From Streptomyces sp. NBC_01267 (GTDB lineage Bacteria; Actinomycetota; Actinomycetes; Streptomycetales; Streptomycetaceae), in contig NZ_CP108455.1 of the NCBI RefSeq assembly GCF_036241575.1, forward strand, positions 1,812,501 to 1,876,500: 64,000 nt of DNA. Reading direction: 5' to 3'. Below, piece by piece: positions 1 to 11,722 of the stretch. Under the pieces are notes generated by a model. It was not told where the DNA came from. It saw nothing but the letters and a program-made list of their open reading frames with translations, and ran no database searches. Position 1 is the first letter of the stretch; every line of letters starts with the position of its first letter. The translations under genes and the position numbers were made by a program.

Positions 1-2038
1 CTCCGAGGTCCAGGACCAGCGCGGCCAGTGGCGCGGCGGGACGGGGTACTCGCGGCTGCCCATCGGGTACTTCACGCTCACCCTGGCCGGGGAGATCACC
101 GCGGTCGACTGGACGCTCGACCCCTACGACGCGGAGCTGCACGGCACCCTCACCACCACCCGCGGCTCCCTCGCCTTCTCCGCACTCGTCCAGAACGACA
201 CGGGCGCCCTGCTGATCTCGACCCGGCCGAGCGCGGGCGAGGAGGCCGCCGCCTGGAGCTTCCAGTGGCTGCAGGCGTCCTCCACCCGCACCAGCGGCAA
301 GCCCGACGACTACACCCCCAACCCGGACCCCCGGGTCGGTGACGGCTTCGTGGAGCAGCCGCTGCTCGCGGGCGGCGGCTGGACCACCGCCTGGCGTGAG
401 CAACGCGAGGGAACCGGGAGACTGTTGGCCGCGCACCTGGTGTACCGCTTCCCCGGGGACGTGTCGCGGGCGACCGCGGACGCCGTACGGGCGGTGGACC
501 GGACCCTCGCCACCGGGCCCGACCGGCTGATCGCCCGGCACCGCGCGTGGTGGCACGCGTACTACCGGCGCAGTTTCCTCTCCGTACCGGACAAGCGGCT
601 CCAGTCCTTCTACGTCATCCAGCTCTACAAGCTGGCGTCGTCGACCCGCGCCGAAGGTCCGACGATCTCCGAGTGGGGGCCGTGGTTCCCCGAGGTCGGC
701 AACAACTGGACCGCGGTGTGGTGGAACCTCAACGTGCAGATCGGCATGGCCCCGATCCACGGCACCAACCATCCCGAGCTGGACTCGGTGACGAACGCCT
801 TCCGGCGTTTCGAGAAGAACCTCCCGATGTCCGTCCCCGCCGCCTACCGCGACGGCCGGAGCTACGCGCTGGGCCACCCCTCCGACTGGCAGCTGCGCGC
901 GGGCGACACCTACGACGTCGGGGCGCCGGGCTCGGACCACATCTCCGACAACTTCGGCAATCTCACCTGGGCGCTGCACAACGTCTGGCAGTCGTACCGT
1001 CATTCGATGGATCTGCGGATCCTGCGCGACGTCGTGTACCCGATCCTCGCGAAGGCGATCAACTTCTACGCCCACTTCCTCCACGAGGGAGGCGACGGCA
1101 AGCTGCACCTGCTGACCACCCGCTCCCCCGAGTACGCGAACGCCGCCGACTGCACGTACGACCTCTCACTGATCCGCTGGGGCGCCCGGACCCTCCTCGA
1201 CTCCGCCCGGCTGCTGCGCGTCGACGACCCGCGGGCCGGGCAGTGGCGGGACATCGTGGCGCGGCTGACCCCGTACGCCGAGGACCCGGTGGACGGAGTC
1301 ATGATCGGCAAGGACGTCCCGCTGGCGGACTCGCACCGCCACCACTCGCACCTGCTCTGGATCTACCCGCTGCGCGAGCGGAACTGGGACCGGCCGGAGG
1401 ACCGCGAGGTGATGCGCCGGTCCATGAACCACTGGTCCGGCATGCAGAGCGCCTGGCACGGCTACAGCTACGCCAACCTGTCGTCCATGTACTCGGTGAC
1501 GGGCGAACCGGAGAAGGCCCTCGACCAGCTGACCTACTTCTTCACCGACCGGAACGTCGTCGCGGACTGCGAACTGACGGCCAACACGATGTACCGCGAG
1601 GGCAGCAACCTCGCGCTCGAAACCCCGCTGGCCGCCGTCCAGTCGATGCTGGACATGGCGGTGCAGGGCAATGACGGTGTGCTGAAGGTCTTCCCTTCGG
1701 TGTCCGACCGCTGGGCGGACGCGTCGATCGCCTCGCTGCGCACCCAGGGCGCGTTCCTCGTCGACGCGGACCGGTCGGCCGGTGCCACCCGGTGGATACG
1801 GATCCGGAGCGAGGCGGGCGAGCCGCTGACCCTGGAGCACGGGATCGCGGGCGCGGTGGACGTACGGAACGAGCACGGCCGCGCGCTGTCCTGGCGGGAG
1901 AGCGGGCCGGGCCGGATCTCCGTACGCCTGGAGCGCGGCGCGACCGCCGTGATCACACCCCGCGGGAAGCAGGCGGGGCGCGGCCCCCGGGACGTACCGG
2001 CGAACGGTACGGCAGTTCCGTGGGGGCTTCCGCTCTGA
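1..2038 (+). CDS. Glycoside-hydrolase-like protein (DUF5703/GH95-like), 3' part
   Basis: The reading frame is open from base 2, so the gene begins before the window and only about the last 678 residues are visible. The first ~100 look like a beta-sandwich; the rest resembles an (alpha/alpha)6-barrel of the GH95 type, with Trp/Asn-rich segments such as WWNLNVQIG and GNNWTAVWW, then HRHHSHLLWIYP near the middle and a short beta-rich C-terminus. Proteins of this architecture are mostly large and act on plant or host glycans, but the substrate cannot be told here and the N-terminus, including any signal peptide, is missing. Catalytic residues were not assigned. It stops at 2036-2038 and converges on the lyase-like gene 21 bases away. 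Confidence 0.75.
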   Translation, partial: SEVQDQRGQWRGGTGYSRLPIGYFTLTLAGEITAVDWTLDPYDAELHGTLTTTRGSLAFSALVQNDTGALLISTRPSAGEEAAAWSFQWLQASSTRTSGKPDDYTPNPDPRVGDGFVEQPLLAGGGWTTAWREQREGTGRLLAAHLVYRFPGDVSRATADAVRAVDRTLATGPDRLIARHRAWWHAYYRRSFLSVPDKRLQSFYVIQLYKLASSTRAEGPTISEWGPWFPEVGNNWTAVWWNLNVQIGMAPIHGTNHPELDSVTNAFRRFEKNLPMSVPAAYRDGRSYALGHPSDWQLRAGDTYDVGAPGSDHISDNFGNLTWALHNVWQSYRHSMDLRILRDVVYPILAKAINFYAHFLHEGGDGKLHLLTTRSPEYANAADCTYDLSLIRWGARTLLDSARLLRVDDPRAGQWRDIVARLTPYAEDPVDGVMIGKDVPLADSHRHHSHLLWIYPLRERNWDRPEDREVMRRSMNHWSGMQSAWHGYSYANLSSMYSVTGEPEKALDQLTYFFTDRNVVADCELTANTMYREGSNLALETPLAAVQSMLDMAVQGNDGVLKVFPSVSDRWADASIASLRTQGAFLVDADRSAGATRWIRIRSEAGEPLTLEHGIAGAVDVRNEHGRALSWRESGPGRISVRLERGATAVITPRGKQAGRGPRDVPANGTAVPWGLPL

Positions 2039-2059
2039 GCGAGGTGATGTGACGGAGGG

Positions 2060-2884
2060 TCAGGGGGCGGCCAGGGCGTAACTGGTCGCCACCTTCGCGC
2101 CGTTGAGGTACGCGGTGGCCGCACCCTTGACTCCGTCGGAGCGGTAGACGCCCCACTTGTCGGTGACCCAGTCGCCGCGCAGCGTCGCACCTCTGAAGGC
2201 CGAACCGCCGTTCACCTTCTGCTGCTTGCCGTCGTACCAGAACCGCACCGCACCCTTGGAAGGTGACGCGGAGACCGTGATCCCGACGACGAACGAGTGC
2301 CACTGGCCGGTCCGCAGCGGGGCGTGCCAGAGCTGAGTGGTCTTCAGGTCCGGGTCGCAGTACTCCAGATCGACGGTGCCGTCGCCCCGTGCCCGCAGTG
2401 AGAGGGGCGGGGTGGCGGCGCCGGTTCCGTAGTCCTTGAGCTGCCAGAGCACGACCCAGTCGGCGGGGGTGGTGGGCAGTGGCCCCCACATCGACCGCCA
2501 GCCCACGTACACGGTGTCGCCCTCGGTGAAGCGCAGCGCCTTCCCGTCGGGGGTCCGGTGGCCGCGGGTCTCGACCCGGACGCGGTCGGTGTCGGAGATC
2601 TTCTGCCCGGAGGTGGTGAGGCGGTAGGTACTGCCGTACCTGCCCCGGGGATCGGCGACGACGGAGACCGCGCCCGGCTTGGTCTCGGTGCCCTCGAAGA
2701 CGGTGGTCCCCCTGGCCGGGTCGGCCCGCCAGAGCGGGGCCGCGGTGTGCGGGGTCCGGGCGGCGAAAGCGGTCGGCGTCTCCTGCCCGGCGGATGCGTG
2801 CCACATTCCGGCGAGCGTGAGCGCGGCGGCTGCGGCGACGGCGGAGACCATGGCCATGACAGGGCGGTTCCTGCGGTGCTTCAT
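2060..2884 (-). CDS. Secreted heparin-lyase-like / polysaccharide lyase family protein
   Basis: This 274-residue protein starts with KHRRNR, a hydrophobic stretch rich in Ala/Val and a likely signal cleavage after HASAG, so it should be exported. The mature part fits a concanavalin-like beta-jelly-roll of the polysaccharide lyase (PF14099-like) type, with segments such as GDTVYVGWRSMW, WVVLWQLKDYG, GQWHSFVVGI and VRFWYDGKQ. Members of this fold cleave or bind acidic or beta-linked polysaccharides; the substrate here is unknown. ATG is preceded by an ACGGAG ribosome site. It has its own promoter candidate at 2924-2953 with a palindrome just upstream, consistent with substrate-dependent control. 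It could be a binding protein rather than an active lyase. Confidence 0.7.
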   Translation of the reverse strand: MKHRRNRPVMAMVSAVAAAAALTLAGMWHASAGQETPTAFAARTPHTAAPLWRADPARGTTVFEGTETKPGAVSVVADPRGRYGSTYRLTTSGQKISDTDRVRVETRGHRTPDGKALRFTEGDTVYVGWRSMWGPLPTTPADWVVLWQLKDYGTGAATPPLSLRARGDGTVDLEYCDPDLKTTQLWHAPLRTGQWHSFVVGITVSASPSKGAVRFWYDGKQQKVNGGSAFRGATLRGDWVTDKWGVYRSDGVKGAATAYLNGAKVATSYALAAP

Positions 2885-2923
2885 GCCGAACTCCGTGAGG
2901 GAAGGACGGTGGCGGTGCGGAAA

Positions 2924-2953
2924 AAGCTAGAGGGGTTCCCTGCAGGCCGTCAA
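2924..2953 (-). promoter_or_regulatory. Promoter of the lyase-like gene
   Basis: On the minus strand a TTGACG -35 (2953-2948) and a TAGCTT -10 (2929-2924) are separated by 18 bases. Transcription would start near 2917, about 33 bases before the ATG at 2884. Inferred from sequence only. Confidence 0.5.
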
Positions 2954-2960
2954 TACCAAC

Positions 2961-2973
2961 AGGAAACTTTCCT
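2961..2973. promoter_or_regulatory. Palindromic operator candidate AGGAAACTTTCCT
   Basis: Arms AGGAAA and TTTCCT surround a single central base, and the right side continues with AA. It lies 7 bases upstream of the -35 of the lyase-like gene, a good place for a regulator. From memory, similar GGAAA/TTTCC palindromes occur before secreted glycosidase genes in Streptomyces. The regulator is unknown. Confidence 0.45.
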
Positions 2974-3030
2974 AACCGTCCGTGTCCGTCAGCACGCCCC
3001 GCCCGCCCTCCGAGGAGCGCGGAGGGGCGT

Positions 3031-3480
3031 TCAGATCGCCCGGCGCATCGCCCGGTGCTCGATGTCCGCGTCCAGGAATTCGGGGCCGTACGCCTCGTAC
3101 CCGAGCCGTTCGTAGAACCCCAGCGCGTGGGTCTGCGCATGCAGATCGACCGCGCTCAGGCCGCGGTCGCGCGCCGTGTCCTCGATGGCCCGCACCAGCG
3201 CGGCGCCGACCCCCCTGCCGCGCGCCACGGGGGTCACGGCCAGCCGCCCGAGGGAGCCCACCGCTTCGCCCGAAGCGGGATCCGGCAGCAGCAACCGGCC
3301 GGTGCCCAGCGGTCCTTCCGCGTCAACGGCCAGCACATGCACCGCCGTCGCGTCGTGCGCGTCGTACTCGATCGCGGCAGACACACCCTGCTCCACGACG
3401 AAGACTCCGTTGCGGACCGCGAAGCACGCTTCCAGTTCGTCCGGGGTGCCGACGACCCGCACCTCGTACCCGCGGGTCAT
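3031..3480 (-). CDS. GNAT family N-acetyltransferase (ElaA-like)
   Basis: A 149-residue acetyltransferase with the GNAT acetyl-CoA loop VARGRGVGAALV at about residues 85-96 and the C-terminal GFYERLGYEAYGPEF motif typical of the ElaA subgroup. These enzymes move an acetyl group from acetyl-CoA to an amine; the substrate of this one is unknown. ATG at 3480 was chosen because the frame further upstream lies inside the pseudouridine synthase gene. The start follows the stop of that gene by 2 bases, so the two are almost certainly co-transcribed and probably translationally coupled. Confidence 0.85.
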   Translation of the reverse strand: MTRGYEVRVVGTPDELEACFAVRNGVFVVEQGVSAAIEYDAHDATAVHVLAVDAEGPLGTGRLLLPDPASGEAVGSLGRLAVTPVARGRGVGAALVRAIEDTARDRGLSAVDLHAQTHALGFYERLGYEAYGPEFLDADIEHRAMRRAI

Positions 3481-3482
3481 CG

Positions 3483-4424
3483 TTACTCGCTCTCCGCCCG
3501 GATCGCGTCCAGCGCGTGCTGCAGATCCGCCGGGTACGCGCTCTCGAACTCGACCCACCGGCCGTCGGACGGGTGCTCGAAGCCCAGCCGCATCGCGTGC
3601 AGCCACTGCCGGGTCAGGCCGAGCCGCTTCGCCATCGTCGGGTCGGCACCGTAGGTCAGGTCGCCCACGCAGGGGTGCCGGTGGGCGGACATGTGCACCC
3701 GGATCTGGTGCGTACGCCCGGTCTCCAGCTTGATGTCCAGCAGCGAGGCCGCACGGAACGCCTCGATCAGGTCGTAGTGCGTGACGGACGGCTTGCCCTC
3801 GGCCGTCACGGCCCACTTGTAGTCGTGCTGCGGGTGACGCCCGATGGGGGCGTCGATCGTCCCGCTCATCGGGTCGGGGTGGCCCTGCACCAGCGCGTGG
3901 TAACGCTTGTCGACCGTGCGCTCACGGAACTGCTGCTTGAGCAGGGTGTACGCCCGCTCCGACTTGGCGACGACCATCAGCCCGGACGTACCGACGTCCA
4001 GCCGGTGCACGATGCCCTGGCGCTCGGCGGCACCCGAGGTGGAGATCCGGTACCCGGCGGCGGCGAGGCCACCGATGACGGTCGTCCCGGTCCAGCCGGG
4101 GCTCGGGTGGGCCGCGACGCCGACGGGCTTCACGATCACCACGATGTCGTCGTCGTCATGGACGATCTCCATGCCCTCGACGGGCTCGGCGACGATCTGC
4201 ACCGGAGCGGCGGCCTGCGGCATCTCGACCTCCAGCCACGCACCGCCCCGGACCCGATCGGACTTCCCGACCACTGACCCGTCGACCTGCACCTTTCCCG
4301 CAGCGGCGAGGTCGGCCGCCTTGGTACGGGAAAACCCGAACATACGGGAGATGGCGGCGTCTACGCGCTCGCCCTCAAGGCCATCGGGAACGGGCAGGGT
4401 GCGGATCTCGGGAACTGTACTCAC
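3483..4424 (-). CDS. RluA/RluD family pseudouridine synthase
   Basis: A 313-residue enzyme that isomerises uridine to pseudouridine in rRNA or tRNA. An N-terminal S4-like RNA-binding part (about 1-75, with [20 protein letters not shown]) precedes the synthase domain with the catalytic-Asp motif [12 protein letters not shown] and the later [10 protein letters not shown] motif. Length and motif order match RluD-type enzymes, but the exact target base cannot be told. It sits between lspA and a GNAT gene on the same strand; the lspA-rluD neighbourhood is conserved in many bacteria, which supports the call. Confidence 0.92.
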   Translation of the reverse strand: MSTVPEIRTLPVPDGLEGERVDAAISRMFGFSRTKAADLAAAGKVQVDGSVVGKSDRVRGGAWLEVEMPQAAAPVQIVAEPVEGMEIVHDDDDIVVIVKPVGVAAHPSPGWTGTTVIGGLAAAGYRISTSGAAERQGIVHRLDVGTSGLMVVAKSERAYTLLKQQFRERTVDKRYHALVQGHPDPMSGTIDAPIGRHPQHDYKWAVTAEGKPSVTHYDLIEAFRAASLLDIKLETGRTHQIRVHMSAHRHPCVGDLTYGADPTMAKRLGLTRQWLHAMRLGFEHPSDGRWVEFESAYPADLQHALDAIRAESE

Positions 4425-4485
4425 TCGTCGAGTATGCCTTGCCCGGAGGAGCCGCCGGTCCGGCGGAGGGTCCGGGCGGCCCCGC

Positions 4486-5166
4486 TCAGTCCTTGTGGAC
4501 CGTCCCGTCGGGGTCGAGTCCCTTGAAGGAGAGCAGCACGATCAGGACGCCGCCGCAGCAGATCGCGGAGTCGGCGAGGTTGAAGACCGCGAAGTGCGCG
4601 GGGGCGATGAAGTCGACGACCGCGCCCTGGAAAGCACTGGGCGAGCGGAAGACGCGGTCGGTCAGATTGCCCAGCGCACCGCCGAGCAGCAGACCGAGCG
4701 CGACGGCCCAGGGCAGGCTGTAGAGCTTGCGGGCGAGCCGGACGATCACCACGATCACGGACGCCGCGACCACGGTGAAGATCACGGTGTAGGCCGATCC
4801 GACCCCCCAGGCCGCGCCCGCGTTCCGGATCGCCTCGAACTGGAGCAGATCGCCGACGACCTTGACGGGCGCGTGGTGCTCCAGCTTGGCGACCACGATC
4901 ATCTTGCTCACGAGGTCGAGCAGATAGGCGAAGACGGCCACGGCCAGCAGCACCGTGAGCCGGCGTTTACCCCTGGGCGGCGCGGCAGGCGACGCCCCCG
5001 CCGCGGAGGCCGACTCCTCCGCCGGCGGTTCCTCCGCGGACTTCTCCTCCGCGGACGGCTTCCCGGCGGACACGGGTTCGGTGGAGCGCTCCTCGGTGGA
5101 GTGCTCCCCGGCCCCCGCGGCCTTGGGAATGTCCGGCGTACCGATGATGCGCTCCGCCTCTGCCAC
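4486..5166 (-). CDS. lspA: Lipoprotein signal peptidase LspA (signal peptidase II)
   Basis: An integral membrane aspartyl peptidase that removes the signal peptide from diacylglyceryl-modified prolipoproteins. The conserved core contains [21 protein letters not shown] and FNLADSAI; the Asp residues of the last two correspond to the catalytic dyad. Four hydrophobic segments are visible in the last ~155 residues. GTG at 5166 is preceded by GAGGGA and gives 226 residues. The first ~70 are a charged Glu/Ser/Ala/Pro-rich extension, whereas LspA is usually about 160-170 residues long. The extension should lie in the cytoplasm and may be disordered. Confidence 0.93.
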   Translation of the reverse strand: MAEAERIIGTPDIPKAAGAGEHSTEERSTEPVSAGKPSAEEKSAEEPPAEESASAAGASPAAPPRGKRRLTVLLAVAVFAYLLDLVSKMIVVAKLEHHAPVKVVGDLLQFEAIRNAGAAWGVGSAYTVIFTVVAASVIVVIVRLARKLYSLPWAVALGLLLGGALGNLTDRVFRSPSAFQGAVVDFIAPAHFAVFNLADSAICCGGVLIVLLSFKGLDPDGTVHKD

Positions 5167-5227
5167 GTGATTCCCTCGCCCTAGTACCTGACTGAGACGA
5201 GGGTACGACACACGGGTACCGAAGCCC

Positions 5228-6076
5228 TCAGTACCTGCGCTCCTGTTTCTGCTTGCACTCCATGCAGAGGGTGGCCCGCGGGAACGCCTGCATCCGCGCC
5301 TTCCCGATCGGATTGCCGCAGTTCTCGCAGAGCCCGTAGGTGCCGGCGTCCAGCCGCTCCAGCGCGCGCTCGGTCTGTTCCAGCATCTCCCGGGCGTTGG
5401 CCGCCAGTGCCAGTTCGCTCTCCCTGGTGATGTTCTTGGTTCCCGTGTCGGCCTGGTCGTCACCGGCTCCGTCGCCGGAATCACGCATCAGCCCGGCGAG
5501 TGCCGTCTCGGCCGCGGCGATCTCCGCGGCCAGCCGCAGGTCCTCGCTCTGCAGCCCGGCGCGGGCGTCCGCGACCTCGTCCGGGGTCCAGGGGTCCTCT
5601 CCGGGCCGTACGGGCAGCTCACCGGGTGCCACGGGTGCGGTGACACCGGCCTTGGGCACGGCGGAGGCCGCGGCACGCTTCCTGGCCGCCGCGCTTCCCC
5701 CCGCACTCTTCTTCGCAACCAACGTCTCGGCTCCCGTCTGTTCCGCGGCCTGGGCCGCCCCCTGGGCCGCGGCTGCGGCCTTCTTGGCCGCTGCCTCGTG
5801 GGCCGGCGCCTTCTTCGCTGCCGTCTTCTTGGCCGCGGTCTTCTTCGCTGCGGTCTTCTTTGCTGCGGTCTTCTTCGCAGGCGCCTCGTGGGCCGACGCC
5901 TTCTTGGCTGCCGCTTTCCCGGCCGCGGTCTTCTTCGCCGCCGCCTTCTTCGCGGTGGTGTTCCCGGCGACGGTTCCGTCCGCGGCGGCGCTCTGCTCGC
6001 CCGCCGCTTCCTCGGCCGTCGCGCCGGTGGATTCTGCGGACGCCGATCTCGATTCGGCGGTCTTCTTCGCCACCAT
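5228..6076 (-). CDS. TraR/DksA-family zinc-finger protein with Lys/Ala-rich N-terminus
   Basis: A 282-residue protein in two parts. Residues ~1-150 are a low-complexity Lys/Ala region with repeated [13 protein letters not shown] units, resembling histone-H1-like or mycobacterial HupB tails. The C-terminus carries a coiled DksA-like segment ending in a four-cysteine finger, CENCGNPIG followed by CMECK. DksA/TraR proteins enter the RNA-polymerase secondary channel; the basic tail suggests additional DNA binding. ATG at 6076 has a GAAGGGG ribosome site and is preferred over an in-frame start further upstream. It lies 61 bases upstream of lspA. Function in Streptomyces is inferred only. Confidence 0.85.
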   Translation of the reverse strand: MVAKKTAESRSASAESTGATAEEAAGEQSAAADGTVAGNTTAKKAAAKKTAAGKAAAKKASAHEAPAKKTAAKKTAAKKTAAKKTAAKKAPAHEAAAKKAAAAAQGAAQAAEQTGAETLVAKKSAGGSAAARKRAAASAVPKAGVTAPVAPGELPVRPGEDPWTPDEVADARAGLQSEDLRLAAEIAAAETALAGLMRDSGDGAGDDQADTGTKNITRESELALAANAREMLEQTERALERLDAGTYGLCENCGNPIGKARMQAFPRATLCMECKQKQERRY

Positions 6077-6327
6077 GGCCGCGGCCCCTTCACATTTTGT
6101 GATCTTGCTCGCGAATCTGCTGGGACGATAAGTCGACCCCAGCCCCGCGGCAACGGGGCACGCCGCCGATTCAGCCCTCCTCACGTCCGTGCCAAGCCGA
6201 GCCTCCATGCGTTGTGCCCAGCTCCCCGCCCGGTAATCCGCCACCTGGGCCTCCCCGGCATTCCCGGGGGGCGCGTATGGCCATTCGGGTCAGCGGAGCG
6301 TGCCGGAGCGCGCGCCCGGAAAACGGT
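6077..6327. other. Intergenic region between the dksA-like gene and the ileS promoter
   Basis: Divergent spacer holding the 5' ends of the dksA-like gene (minus) and ileS (plus). Apart from the ileS promoter that follows it, I see no gene and no strong hairpin in this stretch. Confidence 0.5.
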
Positions 6328-6356
6328 CCGACATCCCGGGAACGGCCCCGTACACT
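6328..6356 (+). promoter_or_regulatory. ileS promoter candidate
   Basis: CCGACA (6328-6333) and TACACT (6351-6356) are separated by 17 bases. The predicted start near 6363 falls just before the T-box leader, which supports the assignment. Confidence 0.5.
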
Positions 6357-6362
6357 GGCCCC

Positions 6363-6618
6363 AGCGGAAGGCATGGATGGGACGAGTAGCGTCGCAGGCG
6401 GCCACGAGCGATCCGGGGACGGTGCGAGCCCGGAGGCAGGCACGACGTGAAGATCACCCCGGAGCCGTCGGAAGAAAGCCCAGCGGGCGAGTAGAACCGG
6501 CTACGCGACCCCAATGAGGGGGCCACGGGCACACACCCGGGGCCAAGGAGGGTGGTACCGCGGGAGCGACTGGGCTCTCGTCCCTCCGACGGAGAGAGAA
6601 ACGTCCGTTGGAGGAGTT
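6363..6618 (+). promoter_or_regulatory. T-box riboswitch of ileS (translational type)
   Basis: The T-box sequence GGGTGGTACCGCGG is at about 6550-6563; its TGGT would pair with the ACCA end of uncharged tRNA-Ile. GGAGGG (6547-6552) pairs with CCCTCC (6582-6587) and GAGC (6564-6567) with GCTC (6574-6577) to form the antisequestrator. In the alternative fold CCTCCGACGGA (6583-6593) pairs with 6604-6614, which contains the ileS Shine-Dalgarno sequence. The two folds share 6583-6587 and exclude each other. AGTA motifs at 6385-6388 and in the AGTAGAA near 6490 resemble T-box loop-E elements, and ATC at 6453-6455 is a possible Ile specifier. No intrinsic terminator lies before the start, so control is at translation initiation. 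Confidence 0.9.
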
Positions 6619-6624
6619 CCGTCC

Positions 6625-9768
<3,144 letters not shown>

Positions 9769-9771
9769 CGA

Positions 9772-9813
9772 CTCGGGGCGCGGTGGGGAGCCTGCTCCCT
9801 GCCGCGCCCCGAG
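9772..9813 (+). terminator. Hairpin terminator after ileS
   Basis: A 12-base stem CTCGGGGCGCGG/CCGCGCCCCGAG begins 3 bases after the ileS stop and encloses a second small GGGAGC/GCTCCC stem. There is no clear U-tract, as is common in high-GC genomes. Confidence 0.75.
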
Positions 9814-9831
9814 CCGTAACCCGCAGCACAG

Positions 9832-9866
9832 AAAGGTCCGGCCTGGATCACCCCGGCCGGACCTTT
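9832..9866. terminator. Bidirectional hairpin, AAAGGTCCGGCC stem
   Basis: AAAGGTCCGGCC (9832-9843) pairs perfectly with GGCCGGACCTTT (9855-9866). The flanking A and T runs make it a good intrinsic terminator in both directions between convergent ileS and divIVA. Confidence 0.8.
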
Positions 9867-9938
9867 CCCGTTCCCCCCTCCCGTCCCCCTCCCAAGTCCC
9901 CTTCGCGTCCTGCCTCTCGGGGTCCCGCCCGCACAAAC

Positions 9939-9974
9939 GGGCCGGGCCCCGGGGAGATCCCCGGGGCCCGGCCC
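9939..9974. terminator. 16-base perfect hairpin after divIVA
   Basis: GGGCCGGGCCCCGGGG (9939-9954) pairs with 9959-9974 around a 4-base loop. It is about 38 bases beyond the divIVA stop and is the likely end of the dcw transcript. Confidence 0.8.
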
Positions 9975-10012
9975 TCAGTCTGCCGACTGCGCTGCGCTCG
10001 ACGCGCCCGCCG

Positions 10013-11317
10013 TCAGTTGTCGTCCTCGTCGATCAGGAAGCCGCGCATCGGCGAAGGCGCCTGCTGCATCGGCTGCGGAGCCTGCGGCCTCACCGGTGCC
10101 ATCGGCTGTGTCATCGCCGGGGACATCTGCTGCTGGCCGCCGTACGACGGTGCTCCCATCGACGACTGGCCACCCATGGACGGGTTGCCACCCATCGCGT
10201 GCTGGGTGTGCCCCATCGCGCCCGCACCGGCCGGAGCCATCGAGGGCGACGGCGGCAGCGAAGCAGCGGCCGGGGACCGCGGCGGCGCCAACGAGTCGTC
10301 GGCCTGCGTCTCCAGCTGACGGAGCTGGCTCTCCAGGTACGACTTCAGCCGTGTCCGGTACTCACGCTCGAAGCCGCGCAGATCCTCGACCTTGCGCTCC
10401 AGCGTGGCGCGGGCGGACTCCAGCGAGCCCATCGCGACGCGGTGCTTCTCCTGTGCGTCCCGCTCCAGCGCGTCGGCCTTGGCACGGGCGTCCCGCTCCA
10501 GACCCTCGGCGCGGCTGCGCGCCTCGCCGACGATCTTGTTGGCCTCGGAACGGGCCTCCGCGATCGCCTGGTCGGCGGTCTGCTGTGCGAGCGAGAGAAC
10601 ACGGGCGGCGCTGTCGCCACCGGGGCCCTGCTGCTGCATCTGCGGGGGACCACCGTGGCCGCCCATCGGGCCGGGCCCCTGACCGAGCTGGCCCTGACCG
10701 CCCATGGGGCCCTGTCCGAGCTGACCCTGACCGAGCTGACCCTGGCCCATCGGACCCTGACCCATGGGGCCCTGACCCATCGGGCCGGGACCCTGACCGA
10801 GCTGCCCCTGACCGAGCTGACCCTGGCCCATGGGGCCCTGGCCGAGCTGGCCCTGACCGCCCATCGGGCCCTGCCCCATCGGGCCGGGACCGTGCTGGCC
10901 CTGCGGACCGGGGCCGTGCTGACCCTGCGGGCCGGGACCGTGCTGGCCCTGGGGACCAGGGCCGTGACCGCCAGGTCCTGCAGGCAGCTGGGGCTGACCG
11001 CCCGGCAGTTGGGGCGGACCCATCTGCGGCTGCTGCTGGACCTGCGGCGGGCCAGATATGGCGGCGGGCACAGGTGCGTTCGGACCGCCCCGACCGTCCT
11101 GCGGCTCGGGCTTGCGCATGCCCTGCTGCTGGTTCTGTGCGGCGGCACGTGTGGCAGCCGCGAGCTTGGCGCGCAGATCCTCGTTCTCGCGGAGCAATCG
11201 CGTCAGTTCGGCTTCGACCTCGTCGAGGAAGGCATCGACCTCGTCCTCGTCATAGCCTTCTCGGAGGCGGACGGTCGTGAACTGCTTGTTCCGCACGTCC
11301 TCGGGGGTCAGCGGCAT
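10013..11317 (-). CDS. divIVA: Polar growth scaffold DivIVA (Wag31)
   Basis: A 434-residue coiled-coil protein that marks hyphal tips and recruits the cell-wall machinery. Residues 1-60 are the conserved lipid-binding DivIVA domain (PLTPEDVRNKQFTTVRLREG, then DEDEVDAFLDEVEAELTRLL). A long Gly/Pro/Gln-rich repeat (about 90-235) separates it from a second coiled coil (about 240-355, rich in Ala/Glu/Arg), and a Met/Gln/Pro-rich tail ends in FLIDEDDN. The repeated linker is typical of Streptomyces DivIVA and explains its large size against about 164 residues in Bacillus. It is the last gene of the dcw cluster and is followed by a strong hairpin at 9939-9974. Confidence 0.96.
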   Translation of the reverse strand: MPLTPEDVRNKQFTTVRLREGYDEDEVDAFLDEVEAELTRLLRENEDLRAKLAAATRAAAQNQQQGMRKPEPQDGRGGPNAPVPAAISGPPQVQQQPQMGPPQLPGGQPQLPAGPGGHGPGPQGQHGPGPQGQHGPGPQGQHGPGPMGQGPMGGQGQLGQGPMGQGQLGQGQLGQGPGPMGQGPMGQGPMGQGQLGQGQLGQGPMGGQGQLGQGPGPMGGHGGPPQMQQQGPGGDSAARVLSLAQQTADQAIAEARSEANKIVGEARSRAEGLERDARAKADALERDAQEKHRVAMGSLESARATLERKVEDLRGFEREYRTRLKSYLESQLRQLETQADDSLAPPRSPAAASLPPSPSMAPAGAGAMGHTQHAMGGNPSMGGQSSMGAPSYGGQQQMSPAMTQPMAPVRPQAPQPMQQAPSPMRGFLIDEDDN

Positions 11318-11366
11318 CTCTTCTTCACCTCTACGTAGTCGTCGGCAGTCGGCAGGACCGAATCGT

Positions 11367-11651
11367 TCACACCCGGCTCACAATGCTGATCAGGATGTAG
11401 ACGATGATCATCAGAACGAAGAAGGACAGGTCGAGTGCCACGCCCCCGAGACGCAGCGGCGGAATGAACCGCCGCAGAAGCTTGAGCGGTGGATCGGTGA
11501 CAGTGTAAGTGGCCTCCAGAACGACCACCATCGCCTTGCCAGGTTGCCATGAACGGGCGAACTGGAAGACGTAGTCCATGACAAGCCGGAAGATCAACAC
11601 GATGAGGAAACACATCAGCGCGATGTAGACCACATCCAATGCGATGCCCAT
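11367..11651 (-). CDS. YggT family membrane protein (YlmG)
   Basis: A 94-residue protein with two hydrophobic segments (residues ~5-30 and ~68-92) flanking a polar loop containing DPPLKLLRRFIPP, the YggT signature. YlmG/YggT proteins belong to the ylm cluster downstream of ftsZ and have been linked to membrane integrity, osmotic stress and cell division; the molecular role is not known. It lies 49 bases upstream of divIVA and 71 bases downstream of sepF on the same strand, the usual actinobacterial order sepF-yggT-divIVA. Confidence 0.9.
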   Translation of the reverse strand: MGIALDVVYIALMCFLIVLIFRLVMDYVFQFARSWQPGKAMVVVLEATYTVTDPPLKLLRRFIPPLRLGGVALDLSFFVLMIIVYILISIVSRV

Positions 11652-11722
11652 CTAGCGCTTCCCTCTCCCCTGATGCTCTCGTTCTTCCGGCCTTCCGGCC
11701 GGGGTTGTCCCGGTGTCTCGTC

